64,000 bases of DNA from Rhypophila decipiens (taxonomy: Eukaryota; Ascomycota; Sordariomycetes; Sordariales; Naviculisporaceae). The translations under genes and the position numbers were made by a program. Within the stretch, counting starts at the first letter, position 1, and each line of letters begins with the position of its first letter. Below the pieces are notes generated by a model. That model was not told the DNA's origin. It saw only the letters and a program-made list of their open reading frames with translations, and ran no database searches. The stretch covers positions 37,328 to 101,327 of the forward strand of contig MU858188.1 of NCBI GenBank assembly GCA_033297075.1. The letters are read 5' to 3'. Below, in pieces: positions 34,243 to 44,170 of the stretch.

Positions 34243-35454
34243 ATGGGTATTGGATTGACCAGCGGCATTGTGGTCGCCATCGCGAGAGTTGCTTTGGCAG
34301 CCACGGTGACAACGACATGCGGCCTTGCCAATCCCGTCACCGTCGCTCCCTACGTGCAGTTTGTTGCGGGCACTACCATCCAAACCATCGTCACGGTGAA
34401 CTTTAACGAAATCCATGTCATCGCTGCCGAAGGAGATGCGCCCAAGACGATAGAGAAACTACAGGAGCTTTGCTCTAGTCCGCTTGCACCTCTATATCCC
34501 GAGATATGCGATAACGTCGAGGAGGGTAGCACCGTCGAAGATCTGGATCTCGGCGAAAGTACGGGGGTGGGTGAGTTATTGTCGGAGGTTTCTTCGGCGA
34601 GTACCTACGGTGCGGCGTGGGCAGTAGAGACAGGCTCAGCTACAAGCGGCAACATCAAGTTATCCGATCTTCCCGAATATATCCCAGAGGCATCAAAAAT
34701 CGTTTCTACTCTCACCGTGCCAGTTGATTCCACCACGACCATGACCACGACCATGACCGCCACCACGACCATAACACTTGAGGATGAGGATGACGAAGCA
34801 ACGAGTCTTCCGTTGACGATTGCCCACGACGGGAAGATCAACAAAACATACTCCAACGATCCGACCACCTTCGAGACGAGGATCAAGTCAACTCTGGCCA
34901 GTGTTGACGAAGGGAGTCACACCACAGATCGAGTACCATTGTCAGACCTCATTTGGGAAGAACAAGAGCCTGCAACGCTCGCAAGTCCGACACCAAGCCC
35001 AGATAGAGTACCGCTATCAGACATCATATATGAGGAACCTGCCGCGCTCGCAAATCCGACACCAGGCTCAACTGCTATATTTGGGGCGCCATGGGACAGT
35101 GGGAACACGTATGGGGAAGCCGGGGCAGACGGAAGGTGTGAATCTGACAACTTCTCCATTGCAACATTCAGTGCAGTCGAGGAACCCACCCCCATACCCG
35201 ACAAATCCGTCGAACCCGGTTTGCTATTGAGATGCCTACGGGAGACGGATAAAGGCGAGGAAGGGCCAAAGCCAAGCGAGACCAGTGCGACCATGATAAT
35301 CTGCTACACTACACCTACTACAGATTCTCTCTCCGTCTTTACGTTTACTCTCAGCCCGCAGCCAAGCAGTTCACACACTTTGGCCCACTCTCCAACCCCT
35401 GTCCGACAATCCCTCCACGACCACCGTCTGATTCACAACCATAATGGAGAATGA
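34243..35454 (+). CDS. Secreted acidic Thr/Ser-rich protein, unrecognised
   Basis: A single exon of 403 aa with a good CACCATGG start. The N-terminus MGIGLTSGIVVAIARVALAA looks like a signal peptide cleaved near residue 20. The mature protein is acidic and low in cysteine, with a threonine run TTTMTTTMTATTTIT around residues 165-180. Two adjacent imperfect repeats begin DRVPLSDLIWEE and DRVPLSDIIYEE, about 23 residues apart. The C-terminus becomes His/Ser/Pro-rich. No catalytic motif is visible. It may be a cell-wall or effector-like protein. The last 60 codons are atypical, so an unseen intron near the end cannot be excluded. Confidence 0.6.
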   Translation: MGIGLTSGIVVAIARVALAATVTTTCGLANPVTVAPYVQFVAGTTIQTIVTVNFNEIHVIAAEGDAPKTIEKLQELCSSPLAPLYPEICDNVEEGSTVEDLDLGESTGVGELLSEVSSASTYGAAWAVETGSATSGNIKLSDLPEYIPEASKIVSTLTVPVDSTTTMTTTMTATTTITLEDEDDEATSLPLTIAHDGKINKTYSNDPTTFETRIKSTLASVDEGSHTTDRVPLSDLIWEEQEPATLASPTPSPDRVPLSDIIYEEPAALANPTPGSTAIFGAPWDSGNTYGEAGADGRCESDNFSIATFSAVEEPTPIPDKSVEPGLLLRCLRETDKGEEGPKPSETSATMIICYTTPTTDSLSVFTFTLSPQPSSSHTLAHSPTPVRQSLHDHRLIHNHNGE

Positions 35455-36354
35455 TGACGCAGGCCGGCTTAATCTACTGCCGTGGACGACTTAGACGTAA
35501 CTGTCTTATCGACGTCCTATGTCAATCGTCCCGTCTGCTGGTGAGGAAGGAACATCGCCGCGCACCAGGCCTGCTGTTGTCACGAAGAACGGCCACCATG
35601 CTTGAAATCATCGCTGGAAAGATGTGCGCTGCTGCTCGCCACATTGCTAGGGCTGAGGCAGTGGTCGGCCAGGCCTCGCGTCTATTTACAGTCTTGTACG
35701 ATTTCTTTTGTTCAGCCATATATAGGATAGGATTCTCGCAAGAGAATGACATAAGTCGGCCGCTGTGTGTGGCTGGCTGCATTTGAGCTATTAGAGAGTT
35801 GTTATGTACCTATATCACGACTAGAAAGAATGTTTGAATGTCATAGGTGATGAGATCTGGTACTTTGGCATCCTCTTCCCACATGCATTTCCCCCAGGCC
35901 TTTGGCTGCCATTTACTAATGATGATGCTTGCTAAGCTGTGTTGTCTCCGAGGCAAAGCAACAAAACAGGTGAGCAGAGTGGCACCTTCTCTTGGAAACA
36001 GATTCTGCATCATGTTCGGGAGGAAAAGGGAGCAAGGATGAGTTACTCAGCTGAAGCACATATTCAATCTATGCAGTCACAAGGTAGTGACTTGGGTAAG
36101 CAGGTGAGCTATGCATCATTGATGAATCTGTTAATGAGTTCCTGTCATGTCATTCACCCTTTTCCATGCTGCGTTCAGTTTTCGTCCCTTTGCCATTTTT
36201 CTTTTTTTTAATCCTTTTAAACTCCAGAATCATTTGTGATAAGAAAGTATTACATTGAATAAATCCAACTGTTCCTCATAGATACAGGTCATACCAGCTC
36301 AGACGACAATGGCAAGTTTTCGTAAACGACCAGCTCGCCCCCACCCAGAACTAG
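35455..36354. other. Intergenic region
   Basis: The 900 bp between two converging secreted-protein genes contain no supported feature. Confidence 0.5.
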
Positions 36355-37233
36355 TTATGTAGCATCAACTTCAAGCGTAAAAGTTGGCTTCGGCCTCCGA
36401 GTAAGCACAGTCTTGGTACACTTGACAGCCGTCCTCGTCAAGGTCCCCGTCTCGGGAATGACGATAGTTTTATAGGCCGTTCCTGTCGGTCTGGGAGGCG
36501 TGACGCATTCAGCTGCTTCTTCAATTCCGCGCTTGGGTATAGCCCCCGGGTCAGGGTCTTGATATGGCCCCAAATAACAAGTCGTCCACTTGGTTGTGGT
36601 TGTTGTTGCTGACCAGGATTTACTTGATATTGTTATTGTTGTCACTGGTGGGGGGGAAGTATCTCGGGCCTTGAAAACGGCAAAGGTGGTTGGTTCGATT
36701 GGGTTTGTTCGGCCTGGGTCGGGGAGGGTTATTGCTTTGCCGGTGGTTTCTGCTGTTGTCGTGATGGTGTAGGCACCCGGCCCGGGAGTACACTCGCTGG
36801 CTGTGGACTGGGCCTTGGTATGGGTGATGGTTAGTTTCGCCGCCGGGTCCTCGTCCCGCGCTGTGATCGGTGTATAGTGCGGCCTTTGAGACGGGGAGCA
36901 GATGGTGCTGGTGGTGTTGTAAGGCACTGAAGCCGTGATTGTCGTCGTGGTCCCGTCCCATGGCCATCCAGCACCACCAGGCGGAGGGGCTGGAGCATAC
37001 AACGTCGTTGTGGCTAGCACACAGCCTTTACACGGGACAAGGGAGAAGACGGTCTCTGTGGTGGTGTAGACGGTGTATACGCTCTCGGGCATGTAGGCAC
37101 CCCCAATGATCTTGGTCACGTAGGTGGTGCATGGCTTCTTGGTTGGACGTGGAGATATCCGCCCCGGGAGAGGGTTGGCGGCGACCCCCAAGGCCAGGAA
37201 GAGGATGTGAATGATAAGATAGAAAGGCAACAT
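36355..37233 (-). CDS. Secreted Thr-rich protein with CxGC motif, unrecognised
   Basis: A single exon of 292 aa. The signal peptide is MLPFYLIIHILFLALGVAAN, cleaved near residue 20. The mature chain is dominated by Thr-rich strands of the type VYTVYTTTETVF and ITISSKSWSATTTTT. It carries CKGC near residue 70 and about eight cysteines in all. The T-rich strand followed by CxGC is a pattern also present in the neighbour at 39841-40728, which suggests a distant paralogue or a shared cell-surface repeat type. The function is unknown. A TATA-like box stands 98 bp upstream. Confidence 0.68.
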   Translation of the reverse strand: MLPFYLIIHILFLALGVAANPLPGRISPRPTKKPCTTYVTKIIGGAYMPESVYTVYTTTETVFSLVPCKGCVLATTTLYAPAPPPGGAGWPWDGTTTTITASVPYNTTSTICSPSQRPHYTPITARDEDPAAKLTITHTKAQSTASECTPGPGAYTITTTAETTGKAITLPDPGRTNPIEPTTFAVFKARDTSPPPVTTITISSKSWSATTTTTKWTTCYLGPYQDPDPGAIPKRGIEEAAECVTPPRPTGTAYKTIVIPETGTLTRTAVKCTKTVLTRRPKPTFTLEVDAT

Positions 37234-37330
37234 CTTGTTTTTTTCTCTGTTATGTTATTGCGGGCTTTTGGTGTCTCTCGATTGTTCATGTTTTCAAAGG
37301 AGAAGCTTTATCCTTCCCCACTGCATGGGG

Positions 37331-37336
37331 CTTATA
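37331..37336 (-). promoter_or_regulatory. TATA-like box
   Basis: TATAAG on the minus strand, 98 bp upstream of the start at 37233. Confidence 0.45.
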
Positions 37337-39710
37337 CATATGTCAATCACATTTTTTTCAAAAGCACACAAGAGGAGCAACTGGGCATGTCAAGAGTCAT
37401 GAAAAAGTCATGAATTTGGACGGGTTTGGATGAATCAATTAAAACTTTGATTGCCAACACCAGTTTCGGCGTGTTACAAGACATAGGCGAATCTGTCAAC
37501 CAACGAGAAGGAACGACGGTGAGTGCGCAATTGCACATCTGGAAGCACGTCCCGTGATGGTGGACTGCTGGGAAGTGTATCATGACTGAATCTTGTACTG
37601 GCTAAATAGAGATCCGGAAACTTGTCTCTGAGGTGAACTCCAATGGGATGCTGATGCATGCAGTCACCAGTGGATGAAGTGTATATAAGACTGCGAGATC
37701 AGAAACAGGTGATAGTTACTCCGTGAGCCAAGAATGATGACAGACTCGGCTACAGGGTGACGAGATGACACTGGAATGAAGGCGACCCTCGATCTGAGGA
37801 AGGAGTCTGGCTGTAGAGACTGGATATTCCGCATCTTGTTGATGAGTCTCCAAGAGGACCAAGACTATACAACCAGGTAAACTTATAGAACCTCGAGACC
37901 AGACTGCCTTTTACTGGTCTCCAAGCCTCTGGTCGAGGTGGATACCATGGACGTATGGACCTACCGATCTTGTCCCTGAAAGGCAAGTTGAGGAGGCAAA
38001 TCTTGAATGCTCCGACGTTGCAGCTACCTTCCAGGACCAGATGCAGGTCAAGGTCTATTTTGGGTGAAGGCTGCAGGGGTTGATGGTAGAGAGTAGCATT
38101 GCCCCGGACTACAGGGACATCTGTCCCCAGAGTTGAATGGTAGAGAAAACGATAATTGGCAACTGATCCACTGGTCCTATCTTTCAGGTTTTGTTTGTGT
38201 AGTGCATCCAGTGCCTAGCCATCGTCTTGAGCTTTGAACACACGGAAAGAACTTTGGGCTGCTCCGATTAAATTCCGTCTTCTTCAAGGTCCTTTCCCTT
38301 TTGGGCCATCGCCGACCACCGACCCATAAAAATCGTCAGCCACCGACCGCCGACCAGCTTTTTTTCTTTGCTATTTTTAGATGTCTTGATCCGCACCTGC
38401 CGACCGGCTTGGCTCTTGGCGTTATCAGAACCAGACGCTGAAAATCCACCCTCCGTCCTGGAGCTTGACGTCTTCTTCCTTCTTCAACCCACTTTCATCC
38501 ATTCTACCATTCCCTTCTTGAGATTGCATACAACATCAACCTACCAACACCCAAACCTAACTTTTTTTTTTCCTAGCCCTCCGCTTTCCCTATCAAGCAT
38601 CAAGTCGATCTTGGACCATGGTCAAGGATTCGATAGTTGCGACTCATCCTCCCTTTCTTGCTCTTAGGCGAGAAAATGACGGCCACCAAAACAAAAGCAC
38701 CGCCGGCCCGACTGGGTCTTGAACGAGAATAGTCTTCGGAGCCTTTGCCAGGTCGAGTTTGGTTTTATCTCTTGGAATGAGAGTTCGGCTGGGAAATACC
38801 GAGTCCATCTTTCCACCAAGCTCTGGGCTGGTAGGGGCAATATCTTGTCATTAATCCTGGCAGAATTGGACTATGGCGATATTGTAAATTCGTCGCCCTC
38901 CGATTTAGCCGCCCAATCATGTCGTCGTCATTGACCTCGTCTTTTCCATCCATTATCTCTTCTCCCCCCCCATTCTTCACATGTTACATCACAATCAAGG
39001 ATTGTCGAAACGGAACTGTGAGGGAAAGAATCACAAATCCCCCGCCCGCTCCAGCAGCCCATCCAAAAGATAGGCTGTCCACCGAAACGAAATTCTGGTC
39101 CGCTGACGTTCCAGACGCCAGGGTATGAGTCTGGGGCCATGAGCTTAACTGCCCGTCTTTGTGCGCCGTGACAACCCGAATGTCTCGGTAGCATGGTACA
39201 GCAATCTATCGACGGCCTGGTCCCGATTTATGCTTCACTCCCTCGTGGCTCGTGGCTCGTGGCTCCAAAAATTGGCAGCCCATTGCACCCCTCCACTGCG
39301 GGAGCATTTTAGATTTTGAAGCCCACTTGTCCTTCCCCATCATTGTCCAAATTTGACAAAAGTTTGTCTCCTTTCATCTCCCAAGAAATCCTTCACCGTG
39401 GGCCCCTTTCCCCTCCCGTATCAGACCCAAGATCCGCCGTCCGGGATCACAAGGTGCAAAAAGACCGCCCTAGGCCCTATTCGCTCTAGATACGGATATA
39501 CACAGACGTTGGACGTCACGACAGCTAGGCAAACAGCTACAAGTTCTAACGCCACTGCGATGCAAGAAACAGGCGATTGTAACACTACAAGGGGCACTTT
39601 TCCTGCAATGTGCCAGCGACCGTGCTGACCATTGCTCTTGTTGTCCCCTTGTCTGCCCACCGACTCGGACACGCCTGTCCGTGTCAACTTTGAGCCGGCC
39701 ATCATCTCTT
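37337..39710. other. Gene-poor stretch between divergent secreted-protein genes
   Basis: No long gene is supported. A CT- and T-rich block at about 38500-38575 followed by an ATG in good context at 38618 looks like a transcribed leader. The frame there is only 34 codons. No repeat was seen. Confidence 0.4.
38618..38722 (+). CDS. Possible micro-ORF, unrecognised
   Basis: ATG in a strong ACCATGG context opens 34 codons (start MVKDSIVATH). It follows a pyrimidine-rich, leader-like sequence with a TTTTTTTTCCTAG acceptor-like motif. No homologue comes to mind. It may be a uORF, a first exon of an unseen gene, or chance. Confidence 0.2.
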   Translation: MVKDSIVATHPPFLALRRENDGHQNKSTAGPTGS

Positions 39711-39716
39711 TATAAA
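39711..39716 (+). promoter_or_regulatory. TATA box
   Basis: TATAAA lies 130 bp upstream of the ATG at 39841. Confidence 0.55.
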
Positions 39717-39840
39717 CCTTTGGCCTCACTCGCTTCATATCTCATGGGCTTGATTGGAATTGCCAGCAGCACACCTGCATACTTCGACATTCTTAGTGGC
39801 GCAGGACCTGCACCTGCACCTGTCGTGCTGTTCAGTCGCC

Positions 39841-40728
39841 ATGACCATATCGAAGCTGGCCATCCTCTCGGCATTGCTCGCCGGCGTAACTGCCTCCCCT
39901 TTATTACCACCAGCAGCCCGTGGGAACTTGAACGATGAGAAGGTCCTGCCTGGCCAAACCGAGCCTGCCGTCACCGGCCTTCCGGTCCCCGCCGGCGCGG
40001 CGCCTTTACCTCATGCCCATCCCACCCGTCTAGAGCCTGGGCATGCAACTCACAAATTACTCGTTCCTCGACCATCCCAAACCGCGCCAGCAGCCCTTGT
40101 TCCCAGACTGGATATAATGCCTGCGTCGACAGCCATGCCGGAGCCCAACATTGGATTTGTCCCGGCTCCGGGATGCACATCTACTTTGTCGGAAGGACGA
40201 TTGGCTGTCCCGTGTCCCTGGGATTATACTACAACGATATACCCTTTTACAACAACGCTTTACAAGTCGGTCGACTGTGATGGCTGTGATCAGCTCAGGG
40301 TGATCAAGGAATGGTACTTCTGTCCGAATCAGCGTATCGAGGGTACCAAGACGGTGGCAACCCCATCTACCATTTGGAGCACAGTATGCGAGTCGTCAAT
40401 AGTCCTCAAGCGGGATCAGGCCGTCGCGACCGCTGCCGCTGCCGCAGAGGAGCCTGTTGTCACAAATCCAGCAGATCTCAAAAGGAACCCGGGACGAACT
40501 CCCCAAGCAGATCTCGCGTGTCCGACGACTTATGTGGTCCAACCAGAGAAATCAGCAGGCAAGACGATGACAAAATACTCAAAATTCACGACGACGACGA
40601 TATATCTGGACTGCAAAGGCTGTCCGCTCACTCTCAGCACCGCACTGGTCGGCTATGGCCCGCCGAACGGATTTACCAAGACCACGACTCTACCAGTTGG
40701 AGTGACGACCACATATGCGTGTTATTGA
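39841..40728 (+). CDS. Secreted CxGC-motif protein, unrecognised
   Basis: A single exon of 295 aa. An in-frame ATG exists 87 bases upstream, but the ATG at 39841 has the better context (GCCATGA) and starts a clean signal peptide, MTISKLAILSALLAGVTAS. A Pro/Ala-rich stretch (20-100) precedes two Cys-containing modules. Each has Thr-rich strands leading to CDGC (about residue 142) and CKGC (about 261), the latter followed by GYGPPNGFTKTTTL. The TTT-CxGC-GxGP arrangement recurs in many secreted Sordariomycete proteins of unknown function. The closest relation in this window is the gene at 36355-37233. Confidence 0.7.
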   Translation: MTISKLAILSALLAGVTASPLLPPAARGNLNDEKVLPGQTEPAVTGLPVPAGAAPLPHAHPTRLEPGHATHKLLVPRPSQTAPAALVPRLDIMPASTAMPEPNIGFVPAPGCTSTLSEGRLAVPCPWDYTTTIYPFTTTLYKSVDCDGCDQLRVIKEWYFCPNQRIEGTKTVATPSTIWSTVCESSIVLKRDQAVATAAAAAEEPVVTNPADLKRNPGRTPQADLACPTTYVVQPEKSAGKTMTKYSKFTTTTIYLDCKGCPLTLSTALVGYGPPNGFTKTTTLPVGVTTTYACY

Positions 40729-41031
40729 TCTGATTTCTTGTCTGCATGATGGACGAGACGGGATGCATGTATGACTAGCTGGTATTACTAGAAACCGGAT
40801 ACCCAGTTCGAGGATTTGGCTCGTGGGGGGAATAGCATTTTAAAACGGTGTCATGCTTAATTTAGGACAATTCCATCATTGGTCTCTCAGCTGTTATTCT
40901 TTTTCGCCGAGACAGATTAGTGATTTGATGCCATGAAACGTCAAACGGAGCCGTTTATTCCCATCTTCCACACTATCCAAGATTTCGTTTCCGTATCCTG
41001 TTTGCCAGACCGCAGCTCATCCATTCCTCCT

Positions 41032-41797
41032 TCATTCCCACAACCCCCTACGGCGGTTCGCGTTTGTCGTTGTGTCTGTAGATGTCGGCGGATTAGAAAA
41101 CCTCTCGGGCCGAGAGGGTGTGACAAGGTCTCGGGTCACGCAGGGATTCGGCATCGACAGCGGACGAGGCACGACAATGAACCCGTCATCCGACCCACTC
41201 TTAACACTGTCTCCTCCTCTGGCCTTCGAAACAGTAGTAACATCCGGCATCCCCTCCTCCGGAGCCTTGGCGTCCACGGCGGCGGCGGCGGCGGCGCCAT
41301 TCTCGGAGGAGACGACGGGCACGGGCTGTCGTCCAAGCTCAGCATCCATCCTCCTCTGCACCCGCAGCTTCGCCTCCTCAAACTCCATGAACCTCTTGTG
41401 CTCCTCGTAAAGCCTCTGCTGCTCGGCCTCTTGCATCCTCCGCACTCTCTCCGTCGCAGCGAGCTCAATTTCCTGCTCTTTCTTGGCCTTCTTGGCCTTC
41501 CGCCAGTTGGAATAGCTCAGATCGTATCCGAGAAAGGTCCAGTTCGAGTCGGGCGACCCAGAAGGCCGGGAATCCGATGGGCCAGAGCAGGCTCAGGAGG
41601 AATACTGAGTTGAAGGCCACGACATCGAGCCAGCGGTCTTCGAGGAGGTTTGGCCAGCGTTTGTACACTTTGCAGGCCATATATTTGCCAAATAGGAAAA
41701 AGAAGCAGAGGTACACGGTCAATAGTGCCAAGAATATTGGCACTATATGTACCTCTGTTGGTCGGTCATCTGGGAGGTCTCTTTGTGTAGGTGCCAT
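41032..41797 (-). pseudogene. Membrane/coiled-coil protein with an apparent +1 frameshift
   Basis: The first frame runs from ATG 41797 and encodes MAPTQRDLPDDRPTEVHIV followed by two hydrophobic segments (IFLALLTVYLCFFFLF and VFLLSLLWPIGFPAFWV); alone it stops at 41465. The second frame, shifted by one base, is open from 41592 to a stop at 41032. It encodes NWTFLGYDLSYSNWRK followed by a highly charged helix (KKAKKEQEIELAATERVRRMQEAEQQ). Membrane anchor plus cytosolic coiled coil reads as one protein of about 250 aa if the frames are joined between 41592 and 41468. No acceptable intron was found there. It is either a disrupted gene, a sequence error, or two genes. I do not recognise the family. 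Confidence 0.45.
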
Positions 41798-43060
41798 CTT
41801 GCTCGCTTGCCTGTCTGTGTCTTTGTGGTTCGTTCTGGTTGGCGAGAGCTGGACTTGTTGTAGTCGTTCTTTGCTTGTAGGCAGGTTGTTTGGCTGGGTA
41901 CATGTAGGCCTGAGCAATGCAGTAACTCTTGTTGTCCTTTGAGAAGCTGGACAAGCTGGACGGTGAAGTTGAGAGGTGTTTCGGTTAACAAATAAATTTG
42001 AGAGAAATGACTGTGTGCCGAACGAGTCTTCTAACCTCTGCCGGGTCATTTGACTTTTCAAGTCAGAAACTGAGTTTGCAAGCCAAGCGTGGAGCTCGAA
42101 ACCATGTGGGAGTTCCCGAGGATAATCTCGTGAACTCGATTTGCGGGGAAGGAGACGATATATACTTGAGAATAAAGTGAAACTACTCATAACGTTAGTG
42201 GGAGTGATTTCAAAATATATCAACCCAATGAACTATGAAGATGTTCTAACCTCTGAAATCAGCTTGTTACTTTCGACATCACACTATCTAGGTACCAACT
42301 TATCTCTGCAAGATCGGTTGCCCTAACCGCTGAAGCATGGTCAAACTTTATATCATCTAACTTTTCGAAAACGGTTTCCACCGTTTAAGCTTAAAAGAGT
42401 CCCCTCGTGATCCGTTATCGTGATAAAGAACTCATGATTGGACAGCTGATGCATTCATGGTTGACGCCCTGCTGACAGCTGGTGTTCTTTCCTCAGCTAC
42501 AACCTGTTCCCCGAAACTCTCGACCAACGGATACTAATACTGCACGTGTCTGCCCGAAGACTTATGTCGTGATTATATACTGACTTGTTCGCGCCAACTT
42601 CATATATACCAAATTCAATCTGCAAACTCTATTGATGACAATCTGTCCTGTCAACCTCATGCCGATTTTCATGACGCGTTCTTGTGGTTAAGGCTTTTCT
42701 CGTCGAAGCCAATCTTCTTTGCAATAAGCTCTTGAGGTTCTCCAGACTATGGTACTACGTCTGAATGTGGATTGATATTGAGGATGGTTCGTGGACCTTG
42801 CTTTTGCAAAAAAAGACACAAACTATATTATGAATAAATACCAAATTCAAGTTGACATTGGGCCAAATATCACTCAGGTCAAGACAGATATAATCCCTAG
42901 TTACCAGACGAGGCTAGTAACAAACATGGACATGGTCGGTCATCAGGGTCCCATAAACCAAAAGAACAGCCCATATTAGGGGGGATGATGAGATCCACTC
43001 TGACCACGATCAAGACACTGTTTTGCAGAAGTTGAAGGTGGCAGTAAGATGATATCTTCA
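41798..43060. other. Intergenic region left of the 22-bp array
   Basis: This is a moderately AT-rich spacer. No coding sequence is supported. Confidence 0.45.
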
Positions 43061-43065
43061 GGCGC

Positions 43066-44015
43066 CTAATATACAGGCACCGGTCCTCTCGTATACAGGC
43101 ACCGGTCCTCTCGTATACAGGCACCAGTCTTCTTATATACGGGCACTACTCTTGCTGGAAAAAATGCCTTGACTGGACTAAAATACAGGCCTTGACTGGC
43201 TAGAATAAATGCCTTGACTAGCTAGAATAAATGCCTTGACTGGATCAGAATAAATGCCTTGACTGGCTAGAATAAATGCCTTGCCTGGACTAGAAGAAAG
43301 GTTTTAACTAGCTAGAATAAATGCCTTGACTGGCTGGAATAGAGTCCTTGACTAGATAGTCTAGACTCGAATAAATGCCTTAACTGGACTAGAATAGATA
43401 GCTTAACTGGATGGAATGAATTCCTTGACTGGTTGGAATAAATTGCTTAACTGGCTCGAATAAATGCCTTGCCTGGCTCGAATAAATGCCTTGCCTGGCT
43501 CGAATAAATGCCCTGTCTGGCTCGAATAAATGCCCTGCCTGGCTTGAATAAATGCCTTCGACGACCTCGAATAAATACCTTTGATTGTCTTAAATAAATA
43601 CCTTCGACTACCTTGAATAAATGTCTTGACTACCTTAAATAAATGTCTCTACTGGCTCGAATAAATGCCTTGACTAGCTCGAATAGCCTTGACTAGTGGG
43701 AATAGAGGCCTTAACTAGATGGAATAAATGGCTTGACTGGCTAGAATAAATGCCTTAGTTAGCTCGAATAGATTCCTTGACTAGCTGGAATAATTACCTT
43801 AACTAGTTCGAATAAATACCTTCGACGACCTCGAATAAATGCCTTTAACTACCTCGAATAAATGTCTTTACTGGCTTGAATAAATGCCCTTACTAGCTCG
43901 AATAAATACCTTCGACTAGGTTGAATAAATGCTTTGACTGGCTCGAATAAATGGCTAGATTAAAGGCCAGACGGTGGTTTTAGCCAGGCATACAGTGGTT
44001 TCAGGAGCGGCGAAC
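43066..44015. repeat. Large 22-bp minisatellite array with shared end sequence
   Basis: About four units of type TATACAGGCACCGGTCCTCT (22 bp, ending CTCG) at about 43068-43157 pass through a hybrid unit near 43190. They then give about 36 units of type AATAAATGCCTTGACTGGCT (22 bp, ending CG), up to about 43975. The right edge carries GGCCAGACGGTGGTTTTAGC, then CAGGCATACAGTGG, the same end found on the element at 14.3-14.5 kb. Units are degenerate but keep phase. Most contain the poly(A)-signal hexamer AATAAA on the plus strand. No open frame runs through the array. Confidence 0.9.
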
Positions 44016-44170
44016 ATAATAGTTTGTAATTGTATTAATTAGCATAAAGTAGAGGGCTAAAACACCAAAGTCCAGCGCTGAACACCAGGCTTTGTTCCCA
44101 TGATGAGATCAATGTAAGATGATCCCCTTATTGTTTCTTCCCCACGCGTCGCAACCGCTTGGCAGGCAGT

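Noticed and set aside
43066..44015. CRISPR-like array
   Set aside because: The repeats are contiguous with no unique spacers and the genome is eukaryotic; it is a minisatellite.
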